From an uncultured Rhodospira sp. (GTDB lineage Bacteria; Pseudomonadota; Alphaproteobacteria; Rhodospirillales; Rhodospirillaceae), in contig NZ_CAKZOT010000112.1 in the NCBI RefSeq assembly GCF_937138205.1, positions 90,268 through 154,267 on the forward strand: a DNA stretch of 64,000 nt, in the 5' to 3' direction. Each line of letters opens with the position of its first letter. Position 1 is the first letter of the stretch. Below are positions 8,243-20,511 of this stretch, one piece after another. Made by a program: the position numbers and the translations under genes. The notes beneath the pieces were generated by a model. It saw nothing but the letters and a program-made list of their open reading frames with translations, was not told the DNA's origin and did no database searches.

Positions 8243-9117
8243 CCGTCGATCCAGTCCTCGGCGCCGGGGCCGGCCATGTAGCCCTCGTACAGGTCCCAGA
8301 CCTGGCGCGTGATGCTGCCCGGCACGCCGTTGGCGATCACGGCGTCGTCGATCCGCACGATGGGCAGCGCGGCCGCCGTGGTGCTGGAGATGAACGCTTC
8401 CCGTGCCGCCCGTGCCTCGTCCACCGTGAACGGGCGTTCCTCGACCGTTAGGCCGGCCTCCCGCGCCAACCGCAGGACCGCGTCGCGCGTGATGCCGGCC
8501 AGGATGTCGTGGCCCAGGGGGCGGGTGACCAGGGTTCCATCCTGGGTGACGATCCAGGCGTTGGTGGAGGTCCCCTCGGTCACGAAGCCGTCGCGGTCGA
8601 CCTGCCAGGCCTCATAGGCCCCCATGTCCTTGGCGTGCTGCTTGGCCAGCACGTTGGGCAGCAACGACACCGACTTGATATCGCGCCTTGCCCACCGCTG
8701 GTCCGCCACGGTGACGACGCCCACCCCATTCTCCACCATGCTCGCCGATGGGGCGACGCCAGAGCGGGCGGTGACTACCAGAGAGGGCAAAACAGACGGC
8801 GGCGGAAAGGGATGGTCGCGCTTGTAGGCGCCCCGACTGACTTGCAGATAGACGATTCCGTTCCGGACACGGTTCCGCCGCACCACCTCGCGCAAGACAA
8901 TCCTGAGCGGGCGCGCCGGCATCGGCATGGCCATGCGCAACTCCCGCAGCGAGCGGGCCAGGCGGGTCATGTGACCGCCCAGATCGATCGGGCGTCCGTT
9001 GACGATGGCAATGACCTCGTAGACGCCATCGGCGAACTGGAGGCCGCGATCCTCGACGTGAACCGCCGCCTCGGCGTGCGGCAGGTATCGGCCGTTGACA
9101 TAGGCAACGCGAGACAT
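8239..9117 (-). CDS. D-amino-acid transaminase (class IV)
   Basis: PLP-dependent class IV aminotransferase of 292 residues, most like D-amino-acid transaminases (D-alanine + 2-oxoglutarate to pyruvate + D-glutamate). The Schiff-base lysine is K148 in DIKSVSLLPNVLAKQ. The TEGTSTNAW segment that grips the PLP phosphate is present. The start has a near-ideal CAGGAGGACCC before ATG. Branched-chain transaminases and aminodeoxychorismate lyase share the fold, but the DIKS-LLPNVLAK pattern favours the D-enzyme. It lies 102 bases after trkA and is coupled to the HAD gene. Confidence 0.85.
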   Translation of the reverse strand: MSRVAYVNGRYLPHAEAAVHVEDRGLQFADGVYEVIAIVNGRPIDLGGHMTRLARSLRELRMAMPMPARPLRIVLREVVRRNRVRNGIVYLQVSRGAYKRDHPFPPPSVLPSLVVTARSGVAPSASMVENGVGVVTVADQRWARRDIKSVSLLPNVLAKQHAKDMGAYEAWQVDRDGFVTEGTSTNAWIVTQDGTLVTRPLGHDILAGITRDAVLRLAREAGLTVEERPFTVDEARAAREAFISSTTAAALPIVRIDDAVIANGVPGSITRQVWDLYEGYMAGPGAEDWIDG

Positions 9118-9219
9118 GGGTCCTCCTGGGGGGCGGCGATCGGGCGTGTGCGTCCGGATCTAGACCAGAATGGCCGGCAATGAAACAGCGCGGCGGCAGG
9201 TCTGCCCTGCGTTCGGCGC

Positions 9220-10596
9220 TTAAAAGAACTCCAGCCGCACCGAGAACATCTTCTCGACCTTCTTGATCGCCCCGGAGGAAGCGAACAGCACCACACGGTC
9301 TCCGGCCTTCAGAACGGTCGAGCCGCGCGGGCTGATGACCTGATCGCCGCGCACCACGGCGCCCAGGATGACGCCGGCCGGCAGGCGCGCCTCGCGCAGC
9401 GGTCGGCCGACGAGCCCCGAGGTTTCCAGCGCATCGGCTTCGATCAACTCGCCGAACCCCTCGTGCAGGGAATGGACGCTGTGAATGCGGCCGCGCCGGA
9501 CATGCTGCAGGATGGTCGACACCGTCATGCTGCGCGGGTTGACGACGACGTCCACGCCCAGGGTCGAGACCAGGGGGTTGTAGGCGGACTTGTTGATCAG
9601 GGTGATGGCCCGCTGGCAGCCGTGGCGCTTGGCGAGCAGTGAGGCCAGGATATTGTTCTCGTCGTCGTTGGTAACCGCCACCACGGTTTCCGTCTGTTCG
9701 ACGTTCGCCTCGTCCAGGATCTCCTGGTCGAGCACATCGCCGTTGATGACCACGGAGCGCGACAGCGTCTTGGCCACGAACTCCGCCCGGGCGCGATCCT
9801 GCTCGACCACCTTCACCGACACCTGCGGGAAATCACTCTCCAGGCGTTGGGCCAGGAACAGGCCGATATTGCCGCCCCCCAGAACGAGAATGCGCCGCGC
9901 CTCCGGCTCCTCGTGCCCGAATGCCGCCAACGCCCGCGCCTGGTGCTCCGTCGCGCAGACGAAATAGACGTCGTCGCCCGGCAGCATCTGATCGTCCGGA
10001 GACGGGACCATCGGCCGGTCCTGGCGGACGATGCCGACGACGACGATGGACAGTTCGGGAAACAGCACCGAAAGCTGCCGCAACGGCGTGAACACGACCG
10101 GCGTGTCGTCGGTGCAGCGCACGCCCAGAAGGCGCACCTTGTTGTGGGCCAGCGGAATCAGTTCCATCGCCCCCGGCACCCGCAGGCGGCGGATGACGGC
10201 CTTGGCCACCTCGATCTCCGGCGAGATGGTGACGTCGATGGGCATGTTCTCGCGGCTGAACAGGTTGGCCCACTCGTCCTGCAGGTAGTCCTGGGCCCGC
10301 ACGCGGGCGATCTTGGTCGGCACATGGAACAGCGAGTGCGCCACCTGGCAGGCGATCATGTTCACTTCGTCGGCGTGGGTCACCGCGATCAGCATCTCGG
10401 CGTCCGCCGCCCCGGCGGCCTCCAGGACGCTGGGATACGAGGCGTAGCCCACCAGGGCCTGCACATCCAGGCTGTCGGAGATCCGTCGGATCAGGTCTGG
10501 CCGCTGGTCGACGACGGTCACGTCGTTGCCTTCGGACGCCAGATAGCGGGCGATGCTGAAGCCGACCTGGCCGGCGCCGCAGACAATGACTTTCAT
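9220..10596 (-). CDS. trkA: Trk potassium uptake system regulatory protein TrkA
   Basis: Cytoplasmic NAD(H)-binding RCK subunit that gates Trk/Ktr potassium channels. The 458 residues form two RCK-N/RCK-C repeats. The first Rossmann motif is GAGQVGFSIARYL at the N-terminus and the second, GGGNIGLFLAQRL, is near the middle. No TrkH/TrkG channel gene is nearby. trkA lies 27 bases after ntrX at the end of the nitrogen-regulation genes, a placement known from several Rhodospirillales and suggesting a link between K+ and nitrogen status. Confidence 0.95.
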   Translation of the reverse strand: MKVIVCGAGQVGFSIARYLASEGNDVTVVDQRPDLIRRISDSLDVQALVGYASYPSVLEAAGAADAEMLIAVTHADEVNMIACQVAHSLFHVPTKIARVRAQDYLQDEWANLFSRENMPIDVTISPEIEVAKAVIRRLRVPGAMELIPLAHNKVRLLGVRCTDDTPVVFTPLRQLSVLFPELSIVVVGIVRQDRPMVPSPDDQMLPGDDVYFVCATEHQARALAAFGHEEPEARRILVLGGGNIGLFLAQRLESDFPQVSVKVVEQDRARAEFVAKTLSRSVVINGDVLDQEILDEANVEQTETVVAVTNDDENNILASLLAKRHGCQRAITLINKSAYNPLVSTLGVDVVVNPRSMTVSTILQHVRRGRIHSVHSLHEGFGELIEADALETSGLVGRPLREARLPAGVILGAVVRGDQVISPRGSTVLKAGDRVVLFASSGAIKKVEKMFSVRLEFF

Positions 10597-10623
10597 GGGT
10601 CCGGGACCTTTGTGCCCGTAGCG

Positions 10624-12090
10624 TCAGGAGGCCGATCCGCGCGCCGAGTGAGTCAGGCCGGGTTCGGCCGCGCCGTCGCCGCCGGAACTGGCGGTGGAGG
10701 CGTTCGCTCCGCTGCTGGCGACGCCCAGGCTCTTCAGTTTGCGATGCAGGGCCGACCGTTCCATACCCACGAACTCGGCGGTGCGCGAGACGTTGCCGCC
10801 AAAGCGGGTGACCTGGGCCAGCAGGTAGTCCCGTTCGAAGATCTCCCGCGCCTCTCGCAGGGGCAGGGTCATGATTTCGGGCGACTTTTCCAGGCGCAGC
10901 GTGTCCGGCGTGAGGGCGCTGATCTCGTTGGGCAACATGTCGGCGCGGATGGCGTCCCGCGCCTCGCCAGGCGCCATGATCAACAACCAGTCGATGATGT
11001 TCCGCAACTGGCGCACATTTCCGGGCCAGTCATAGGCCTGCAGGGCCGCCATGGCATCCTCGCCAAGCGGGCGCGGTGGAATGCCGGCGGAGCGGGCGGC
11101 CGTCTCCATGAAATGACGCGCCAGCACCGGAATGTCCCCCCGCCGATCCATCAGGGCGGGCACCTTCAACGGCACTACGGCCAGACGGTAGAACAGATCC
11201 TCGCGGAAACGGCCGCGCCGGATTTCCTCCTGAAGGTCACGGTGGCTGGTGGCGATGACCCGCACGTCCACCGAGATCCGACGGCTGCCGCCCACACGCT
11301 CGAACGTCTGTTCCTGCAACACCCGAACGAGCTTCCCCTGGGTCTCCAGAGGCATGTCCGCGACCTCGTCGAGCAGCAGCGTGCCGCCGTTGGCCTGCTC
11401 CAACTGTCCGACCTTGCGCGGCGCGTCGGCGCCGTCCGCGCCGGCTTCGGTGCCGAACAGCTCTGTTTCCATGCGGTCGGGGTGCATGGCGGCGCAGTTG
11501 ACCACCACGAATGCCTGGTCGGCGCGCCGGCTGTGGGCATGGACCATGCGGGCCGCGACTTCCTTGCCGGTGCCGGCCGGGCCGGTGATCAGCACGCGCG
11601 AGCCGGTCGGGGCGACTTTGGCGATGGCGGCGCGCAGTTGGGCGATCGCCGCACTTTCCCCGACCAAGTCGCTCTGGGCGCCGATGCGGATGCGCAGCTC
11701 GGCGTTTTCCTGTTTCAGACGAAAGGCCTCAATGGCGCGTTCGACCATCAGCAACAGGCGGTCTGTCTTGAACGGCTTCTCGATGAAGTCGTAGGCGCCC
11801 TTCTTGATCGCCGCCACGGCGGTCTCGATCGTACCGTGGCCGCTGATCATCAGCACGGGCATCAGCGGGTGGTCGCGCAGAACCTCGTCCAGCAGCTCCA
11901 GACCGTCCAGCCGGCTGCCTTCCAGCCAGATGTCGAGAATCACAAGGCTCGGTTTCCGCTCGGCGATGGCCGCCAACGCGGTGTCGCTGTCGACGGCCTC
12001 GCGGCACGTGTAGCCCTCGTCCTCCAGGACGCCGGCCACGGCCATGCGGATGTCGCTTTCGTCATCAACGATCAGGATATCGTGCGCCAT
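10624..12090 (-). CDS. ntrX: Nitrogen response regulator NtrX
   Basis: Response regulator paired with NtrY, 488 residues: receiver (phospho-acceptor D53 in ILDIWLEG), AAA+ domain and C-terminal Fis-type helix-turn-helix (NVSRTAEFVGMERSALHRKL). Walker A is degenerate (TGPAGTGKEVA). The GAFTGA loop that contacts sigma-54 is absent: where NtrC has [11 protein letters not shown] this protein has FGTEAGADGADAPRK. Alphaproteobacterial NtrX proteins commonly lack it, so this one probably does not activate sigma-54 and may act at sigma-70 promoters or as a repressor. It begins 2 bases after the ntrY stop. Confidence 0.94.
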   Translation of the reverse strand: MAHDILIVDDESDIRMAVAGVLEDEGYTCREAVDSDTALAAIAERKPSLVILDIWLEGSRLDGLELLDEVLRDHPLMPVLMISGHGTIETAVAAIKKGAYDFIEKPFKTDRLLLMVERAIEAFRLKQENAELRIRIGAQSDLVGESAAIAQLRAAIAKVAPTGSRVLITGPAGTGKEVAARMVHAHSRRADQAFVVVNCAAMHPDRMETELFGTEAGADGADAPRKVGQLEQANGGTLLLDEVADMPLETQGKLVRVLQEQTFERVGGSRRISVDVRVIATSHRDLQEEIRRGRFREDLFYRLAVVPLKVPALMDRRGDIPVLARHFMETAARSAGIPPRPLGEDAMAALQAYDWPGNVRQLRNIIDWLLIMAPGEARDAIRADMLPNEISALTPDTLRLEKSPEIMTLPLREAREIFERDYLLAQVTRFGGNVSRTAEFVGMERSALHRKLKSLGVASSGANASTASSGGDGAAEPGLTHSARGSAS

Positions 12091-12092
12091 GC

Positions 12093-14515
12093 TCAGGCTG
12101 ACAGGGCATCAGAGCCCGGATCCTCATTCTTGTTGGTCATGTTGTCATCCATGGTAGCCGTCATGGCGTCTGGCGCCACGTGTTTGGCATCCTGCGGTTC
12201 CCCTTCACTTTCGGCGGCCCCGTCATGCTCGCCGCCGCGCGGGAACACCAACTCGACCCGGGCGCCGCCCCCGGGCCTGTCGCCGAGAACCAGCGTGCCA
12301 CGATGATCCTCCAGGATCTTGCGGACAATCGCCAAACCCAGGCCGGTCCCCTTGCTCCGGGTGGTCACATAGGGTTCGGTCAGGCGATTGCGGTCCGCCG
12401 TCGGCAGGCCCTTTCCGTTGTCCTCGATGATGATCGTCACCGTCTCCGGCGCGTCGTCCAGGCGGGCAATGATGCTCCCGGGCAACGCCGAGGATTGATC
12501 CTTTTCTTTTTCCAATCTCGCGTCAATCCCCTCAACCGCGTTCTTCAGCAGGTTGGTCAGGGCCTGCGCCACCTGGCGTGCATCACAGGCCAGACGCACC
12601 GGGTGGTCCGGCACCTCGGCCTGGAACGTGATGCGGGGATAGGCCGTGCGTTGCAAGACGATGGCCTGCCGAACGATGTCGTTCAGTGTTTCCGGGCGCA
12701 TGGTGGGCGCCGGCATTCGGGCGAAGGCCGAGAATTCATCGACCATCTGGCCGATGTCGCCGACGTGGCGTACAATGGTATCCGTGCATTGGACGAACGT
12801 GTCCTGATCCTGGGTCAGCTGCCGCAGGTAGCGCCGTTTCAGCCGCTCGGCCGAGAGTTGGATGGGGGTCAGCGGGTTCTTGATCTCGTGCGCGATACGG
12901 CGCGCCACATCGGCCCAGGCGGCCTTGCGCTGCGCCTGTTGCAGCTCGGTGATGTCGTCGAAGGTCAGCACGTACCCCAGCACCGCCCCCTCGGCGCCGC
13001 GTTCCGCGCTGAGCCGCACCAGCAGGGTCAGCGTCTTGCCGCCATGGGTATAGGCGGACTCGGTCTGGGCGGGCCGGTCGGGGCGCGCCCGGATCTGGTC
13101 CATCAGGGTCTTCAGGTCGGGGATCAGTCGGTCGATGGGCCGACCGACCCAGGCGTCAAGGCTCTCACCGAGCAGGTCGCTGGCCGAGCGGTTGCCGAAC
13201 TCGATCAGCCCGTCACGGTCCAGGGCAATGACACCGGCCGAGACCCCGGCGAGGACCGTCTCGGTGAAGCGCCGCTTTTCGTCCAGTTCGCTGTTGGCAT
13301 CGAGCAGACTGCGCTGTTGCGCTTCGATCTGCGCGGTCATGCGGTTGAAGGCGCGCGACAGCAGGGCGATCTCGTCGTTGTTGGCGGTTTCCTTGACCCG
13401 CACGCGCAGGTTGCCTTGCCGGATCCGGTCCGCCGCGTCGACCAGACTCATGATCGGCTGCGCCAGCCGGGTCGCCAGCGTCAGCCCGACCGCCACGGCG
13501 GCCAGCAGAAGAAGAACCGCCACCATGACGAAGATCATGGTGAGCGTCAGTTCGTACCCCGACCGGCGCCCTTCCAGCTCGCGGTACTGGTCGACCGCCT
13601 GTTCGGTGCTTTCGATGGCCCCGAGAACGCGTGGATCCACGAAGCGGCCCACATACAGATAGAGCGGCGTCAGGGTGTCCAGCCGGACCAGACCGCGCAC
13701 CCGGTCGTCGTTTTCGCCGGTCAGGATGGCCACGTTGCCACTGTCGGCCCGTTCCATGGCCCAGAACGGCACCTGCTCGAACTGAAGGGAGAACGTGTAC
13801 CCGGCGCGGCCGATCACCTTGCCATCCTGGCCGAACACCACCGCCTCGGTCAGATTGCGCAGCGCCGACTGGGCATTGAGGATGCGGTTGAGGCGGTCCG
13901 GATTGCGGCTGATCTGCAACCAGTCCCGGTTCAGATCATTGGCGATGGCCATGACATCGCTGGCGATGGTCTGTTGGTGTTCGGCCAGATAGGCCTGGGC
14001 CACCTTCACGGACTCGTCCAGGGCCGTGGAGACACGGGTGGAGAACCACCCCTGGACCCCGACCTGGAACACAAGGATCGAGAACACCGAGGTCAGAATC
14101 GCCGGCGTGATCGCCACCACGCCAAAGAGCACCACCAGTCGGACGTGCAGCCGCGACCCGGCGCCGCCGCTCCGCCGCGCGGCCCAAACCTTGGCGACGC
14201 GACGGGCCACCACCAGGCCCAGCGCCAACATGATCGCCAGATTGACGTTGAGAAGGCCCAGCATCAGGGCCGGGTCCTTGACCGTTGGCCCCAGGCCGGT
14301 CAGGACCGCCGTGGTCGCGCCGACCGACAGCACGGCCGCCACCGCCAGCACCCACGTCAAGGCGCGGGTCAGGCGGGCACGTCGAGCCCAGATCCGGAGG
14401 CGCAGAAGGCGCCGCTTGATCGATCCGCGCGTCAGTGTGTCCCCTCCTGCTCCGCCCGGCTTTCGGGGATCGCGTTCGGCTTGGGCATGGGCTTGGACCT
14501 CCCCTGCCCTCTGTG

Positions 14516-14519
<4 letters not shown>
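12093..14519 (-). CDS. ntrY: Nitrogen sensor histidine kinase NtrY
   Basis: Membrane sensor kinase of 808 residues. N-terminal membrane segments at about 50-110 and 130-155 are followed by a periplasmic or extracytoplasmic region. Another membrane segment lies near 335 ([14 protein letters not shown]), then HAMP, a PAS domain (around 430-520), the dimerisation/H box with His near 543 in [12 protein letters not shown], and an ATPase domain ([17 protein letters not shown]). The start is GTG, overlapping the ntrC stop by 4 bases. It is the cognate kinase of NtrX. A downstream start would trim only the polar N-terminus. Confidence 0.94.
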
Positions 14520-16017
<1,498 letters not shown>

Positions 16018-16021
<4 letters not shown>

Positions 16022-17175
16022 GCCTGCCCCTCCGCGTGTGTCTCCCGGGGGCGCGGGGGTCGCTCGCTCGGCGCCATGGGAAGCACGACCCGAAACACCG
16101 TTCGGCGCGGCTGGGTGTCGAATTCGACGATACCGCCATGGTCCGTGACGATCTTGGCCACCAGCGGAAGACCGAGGCCGCTGCCCGACGGCTTGTTGGT
16201 CACGAAGGGCTCGAACAGATGGCCGCGAATGTCCTCGGGGATACCGGGGCCGTTGTCCCGGACGGTGATGACCAACGGCAGGTCCATGCGATCACCGGAC
16301 CCCGGCGCCGCCAACCGCAGGCCGTGTTGGTAGGCCGTGGACAGCACGATCTCGCCGCCCTCCGCCGGCACCACCTCGGCGGCGTTCTTGACCAGATTCA
16401 GGAACACCTGCACCAGTTGATCCCGGTTGCCGAACACGGGCGGCAGCGACGGATCATAGGATTCGATGAACCGGACGCCCCGGGCAAACCCGTTCTCCGC
16501 CACCCGCCGGACGTGCTCCAGCACCTGGTGGATGTTGATGGGCTCGCGGCTTAGGGTGCCGCCGTCCGAGAACACGTCCATGCGGTCGACCAGGGCAACG
16601 ATCCGATCGGTCTCGTCGCGGATCAGTTGGGTCAGCACGCGGTCGGCCTCGGCGACGTTTTGGTCGAGCAACTGGGCCGCCCCGCGAATGCCGGACAGGG
16701 GGTTCTTCACTTCGTGCGCCAGCAGGCGGGCCATGGCGGACACCGACCGCGCCGCCCCCCGGCTGAGCATCTGCTGGCCGATCCGCAGGGCCTTGGAGTG
16801 CTCCTGGAACTGCACCACCACCCACCCCGGCATTTCCACCTGAGGCGAGACCTGGATGGTCATGACGCGCGGCCCGGTGCGCGGGGTGTCCAACTCCACC
16901 TCGTATTCCGACACGGCGCTGTTGTCGCGCCGCGCCTGGTGGATCAGGGCGAAGGTCTGACTGTCGCGGGGCACCAGGTCCTCCAGCGCCAGTCCCTTGA
17001 GGTGGCCGAGGCTGCTTTCGAACAACTGCTCGCCGGCGGCGTTGACGAACACCACCCGGTCCGCTTGGTCCAGGACCAGAACGGCCGAGGCAATGGCGTT
17101 GAGGACGGACACGGCATCCAGGGGAGGCTCGGGCGTCGGGCGCCCGCCGTCGATGATCTTCAGGGGCCGGCTCAT
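16018..17175 (-). CDS. ntrB: Nitrogen sensor kinase/phosphatase NtrB
   Basis: Cytoplasmic histidine kinase that phosphorylates NtrC when nitrogen is scarce and, with PII, dephosphorylates it when nitrogen is plentiful. The 385 residues comprise a PAS domain (about 20-130), an H box with His near 154 in [17 protein letters not shown], and a GHKL ATPase domain with DNGPGIP and GSGLGLPLV. There are no membrane segments, as expected. The ATG overlaps the dusB stop by 4 bases. Confidence 0.96.
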
Positions 17176-18194
17176 GCGGCGTCGCGCTCCGGTTCGAGGG
17201 GATCGGTCACGCTGTCATCGTCCATCCGGGCGGAGCTCCAGAAGGCCAGCAACCGGTCACGCGCCCGGTGCGGGTCGGTGTCCTGGTTGAATGCCTGGCG
17301 GAATATCGCGGCGTCGCGGAGGCCCGCCGTGCTCCAGGCCATGTGCTTGCGGGCCAGGCGCAGCCCGCGATAGGCGCCGTAGTGCGCGACCAGGGCGTCG
17401 AAGTGCTGCACGGCGATCTCTCCCCGGGTCGCGAGATCGGGCTCCGGCGGAGTGATACCGCTGGCCAACGCTCCACCGATCAAGCCGGGCAGCCAGGGGC
17501 GGCCCTGGGCGGCGCGTCCGACCATCACGCCGTCGGCGCCGGAGACAGCCAGCATCCGCCGCGCGTCCGCGACCGTGGCGACGTCGCCGTTGCCGATGAC
17601 GGGCACCGACACCGCCGCCTTGACCTCGCCGATAAAGGCCCAGTCGGCCCGGCCGCCGTACATCTGGTCGCGCGTGCGGCCATGCACAGTGATCAGCCGC
17701 ACACCCAGGTCCTCGGCGATCCGCGCCAGCCGGGGCGCGTTGCGGTGGGCCGGGTCCCAGCCGGCGCGCATTTTCAGCGTCACCGGCACGTCCACCGCCT
17801 TGACCACGGCGTCGATGATGCTGGCGGCCAGCGGCTCGTCGCGCATCAGCGCCGCGCCCGCCTGCCCCTTGACCACCTTTTTCACCGGGCAGCCCATGTT
17901 GATGTCGATGATCGCGGCCCCCCGGTCGACACAGATCCGGGCGGCCTCGGCCATGATCCGGGGATCGCAGCCGGCCAGCTGCACGGCGGCCGGGCCGGTG
18001 GCGGCGCCGGGTTCGCCCATGCGCAGGGTCTCGTCATGGCGCGAGGCGACCCGGCCGCTGGCGATCATCTCGGAAAACGACAGCGAACAGCCGAAGTGGT
18101 GCGCCAACTGGCGGAACGGCCGGTCGGTGATGCCCGACATGGGGGCGAGGACTACGGGCGTGTCCAGATGCACGGAGCCGATGCGAAGGGACAT
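17172..18194 (-). CDS. dusB: tRNA-dihydrouridine synthase (DusB/NifR3)
   Basis: FMN enzyme that reduces uridine in the tRNA D-loop, 340 residues with a TIM-barrel. The active-site cysteine is C102 in NMGCPVKKV, and the FMN-binding signature (VHGRTRDQMYGG, GNGDV) is present. This gene is the nifR3 found ahead of ntrB-ntrC in many alphaproteobacteria. It heads the operon, with a candidate sigma-54-like promoter 86-102 bases upstream (18280-18296). Confidence 0.96.
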   Translation of the reverse strand: MSLRIGSVHLDTPVVLAPMSGITDRPFRQLAHHFGCSLSFSEMIASGRVASRHDETLRMGEPGAATGPAAVQLAGCDPRIMAEAARICVDRGAAIIDINMGCPVKKVVKGQAGAALMRDEPLAASIIDAVVKAVDVPVTLKMRAGWDPAHRNAPRLARIAEDLGVRLITVHGRTRDQMYGGRADWAFIGEVKAAVSVPVIGNGDVATVADARRMLAVSGADGVMVGRAAQGRPWLPGLIGGALASGITPPEPDLATRGEIAVQHFDALVAHYGAYRGLRLARKHMAWSTAGLRDAAIFRQAFNQDTDPHRARDRLLAFWSSARMDDDSVTDPLEPERDAA

Positions 18195-18279
18195 GGGCGA
18201 TTTTGCTTGGCCGGGATGGATCAGCGACCCAACGGCGACCAGGGTCGTGTGATTGGTGGCGCATTATGCACAGGGATTG

Positions 18280-18296
18280 GGCATCTGGCGAGCCAA
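18280..18296 (-). promoter_or_regulatory. Candidate sigma-54-type promoter of dusB-ntrBC
   Basis: On the minus strand TTGGCTCGCCAGATGCC has GG and GC with exactly ten bases between them, matching the -24/-12 spacing of TGGCAC-N5-TTGCA. The -24 box matches five of six bases and the -12 box is partial. It lies about 86 bases before the dusB ATG. GG-N10-GC is frequent by chance in GC-rich DNA, so this is weak. The 170-base gap (18195-18364) holds nothing else I can name. Confidence 0.25.
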
Positions 18297-18364
18297 TATG
18301 CAGCATCGCGTTCAAAATTTGGCCACATCCGGTCGCCTCACGGCCGGCTGCGTGGTCCATGGGG

Positions 18365-19165
18365 TCAGGCGACCACCGCCGAAATAAACTTGATGCCGGG
18401 AAAGGCGAGAGTCAGCAGCAGGTATGCGAGCAAAAGGTAACGGGCCGCGACACGTCCGCGCACGCCGGCCCATCGGTGCGCGGCCAGCAGGCCGCCGATG
18501 ACCGCAAAGGCCAGGAACGACAGCAGGGTCTTGTGGTCGAGAACCAGCACCGTGCCCGCCGTGAAATACGACACGGCCATGCCGCTGATCAGCCCGAGAC
18601 CCAACACGGCCTCGCTCACCGCCAGCAGGCCGACGGACACCCGCTCGGAGTCGGCCACCGGCGGCAGCAGGCGGGTCAGGCGCGTCGGCCGCTTGCGTTT
18701 CAACGCCCGCTCCTGAAGGAACGCCGCCAGGGCCGCCACGGCGGAAACGGTCAGCAGGCCGTAGGTGACCACCGACACCAGGATATGGAACACCAGCCAC
18801 AAGGGCGGCGCCCGTCCCTCCATCGGCAGGACCGGCCCCGGGTCGGCGGCGTAGATCGTCGCCAGCACCCCGAGAATCGCCAGATACGGCATGATCAGCG
18901 GCGCCAGCCGCCACGCGTACCGGTTGACCATGGTCACCATGAAGAACAACAGGGCGCTGGTGGCGACGGCCACCCAAAGGGTAGCTGAAAAGCCTGTGTG
19001 CCATCCTGCCGAGAGCTGCCACGTCACCCAGAAGGTCGGCCCCATGGCCGCCAACACCGTGACCGCCGCCTGCCACGCCGGGCGGGCGGCGCGCCACAGA
19101 GGCAGGAAAGCCGCCGGCAGCAACGACAAGACGGCGGCGAGATGGAAGCCGAGCGTGTTCACCAT
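18365..19165 (-). CDS. CcsA/CcmC-like cytochrome c assembly membrane protein
   Basis: Inner-membrane protein of 266 residues with about eight hydrophobic segments. Its arrangement is that of the CcsA/CcmC/CcmF heme-handling family (YpjD/CorE-like short members): conserved histidines near membrane segments ([34 protein letters not shown]). It may export or position heme, or act as a channel partner, but the short members are poorly defined. An in-frame ATG at 19198 exists. I chose 19165 because the protein then starts at the first membrane segment ([16 protein letters not shown]). It is divergent from ispDF. Confidence 0.75.
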   Translation of the reverse strand: MVNTLGFHLAAVLSLLPAAFLPLWRAARPAWQAAVTVLAAMGPTFWVTWQLSAGWHTGFSATLWVAVATSALLFFMVTMVNRYAWRLAPLIMPYLAILGVLATIYAADPGPVLPMEGRAPPLWLVFHILVSVVTYGLLTVSAVAALAAFLQERALKRKRPTRLTRLLPPVADSERVSVGLLAVSEAVLGLGLISGMAVSYFTAGTVLVLDHKTLLSFLAFAVIGGLLAAHRWAGVRGRVAARYLLLAYLLLTLAFPGIKFISAVVA

Positions 19166-19323
19166 GCGGGGACTATAGCGCGGCGCCCGGGGCTCCACAA
19201 CGCGAGCCGTTCATCGGGGGCGATGAGGATTTCCCGGCGGAGCGGAATCCACTACCCTGCGCCGCCCCGGCCCAGCGCCGGGCGTGCAAACACACCCCAA
19301 AGACCGAAAGGAACCGGGCGGCC

Positions 19324-20511
19324 ATGACGCAGGAGTCGGGCGAAAAACGGAAGGGCGGACCCAGGCGCGTCGCCCTGGTGGTGGCGGCCGGGCGCGGCTA
19401 TCGGCTGGGTGGGCAACTGCCCAAGCAGTACCTGACCCTGGGCGGGCGCCCCATCCTGCGCCACAGCCTCGCCACCTTCGCCGCCCACCCGGACGTCACC
19501 GCCGTCCGCGTGGTGATCCATCCCGACGACCGGCCGCTGTACGAGCAGGCGGCGCGCGGGCTGGACCTGCTGGAGCCGGTGCCGGGCGGGGCCGAGCGGC
19601 AGGACTCGGTGCGGCTGGGCCTGGAGAGCCTGGAGGATCTCGCCCCCGATCAGGTGCTGATTCACGACGCCGCGCGGCCGTTCCTCAGCCTGGGCGTGAT
19701 CGACCGGGTCATCGCCGCCCTGGACGACCACGCCGGGGTCATCCCCGCCCTGCCTCAGGCCGACACGCTCAAGCGCGCCGACTCTGACGGGCGCATCACC
19801 GGCACCGTCGACCGCGCGGACTTGTGGCGGGCGCAGACACCGCAGGCGTTCCACTACCACCCAATCCTGGACGCGCACCGCGCCGCCGCCGGCCAGGCCC
19901 TCACCGATGACGCGGCCGTGCTGGAAGCGGCCGGCGAGTCGGTGCGGCTGGTGCCGGGGGCCGAGGACAACGTCAAGATCACCACCCTGGACGACCTGCG
20001 GCGGGCCGAGCGCCGCTTTCAGGGTCCGGGGGAGATCCGCGTCGGCAACGGCTTCGATGTGCACGCGTTCGGTCCCGGCGATCATGTCATTCTGGGCGGG
20101 GTGGCCATCCCGCACTCCCAGGGCCTGGTCGGGCACTCCGACGCCGACGTCGCCCTGCACACCCTGGCCGATGCGATCTATGGCGCCATCGCCGCCGGCG
20201 ACATCGGCCGCCACTTCCCGCCCACAGACGACCGCTGGAAGGGCGCGCCCTCCGACGTGTTCCTGCGTCATGCCGGGGGTCTGGTCGAGGCCCTGGGCGG
20301 GCGCATTCTCCACCTGGACCTGACCCTGATCTGCGAGCGGCCCAAGGTCGGCCCGCACCGCGCGGCCATCGCCGCGCGGATCGCCGAAATCCTCGGGCTG
20401 GACGGCGGGCGCGTCAGCGTCAAGGCGACGACCACGGAAAAGCTGGGATTCACCGGCCGCGGCGAAGGCCTGGCCGCGCAGGCGACAGCCACGGTGTCGC
20501 TGCCGGGGTAG
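19324..20511 (+). CDS. ispDF: Bifunctional MEP-pathway enzyme IspDF
   Basis: A fusion of 2-C-methyl-D-erythritol 4-phosphate cytidylyltransferase (IspD, residues about 1-230) and 2-C-methyl-D-erythritol 2,4-cyclodiphosphate synthase (IspF, about 235-395). IspD shows the nucleotide loop [17 protein letters not shown] and IHDAARPF. IspF shows the metal ligands in GFDVHAF and [11 protein letters not shown] and the C-terminal [22 protein letters not shown] precedes the ATG. Fused IspDF is common in alpha- and epsilonproteobacteria. It catalyses steps 2 and 4 of isoprenoid precursor synthesis. Confidence 0.97.
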   Translation: MTQESGEKRKGGPRRVALVVAAGRGYRLGGQLPKQYLTLGGRPILRHSLATFAAHPDVTAVRVVIHPDDRPLYEQAARGLDLLEPVPGGAERQDSVRLGLESLEDLAPDQVLIHDAARPFLSLGVIDRVIAALDDHAGVIPALPQADTLKRADSDGRITGTVDRADLWRAQTPQAFHYHPILDAHRAAAGQALTDDAAVLEAAGESVRLVPGAEDNVKITTLDDLRRAERRFQGPGEIRVGNGFDVHAFGPGDHVILGGVAIPHSQGLVGHSDADVALHTLADAIYGAIAAGDIGRHFPPTDDRWKGAPSDVFLRHAGGLVEALGGRILHLDLTLICERPKVGPHRAAIAARIAEILGLDGGRVSVKATTTEKLGFTGRGEGLAAQATATVSLPG

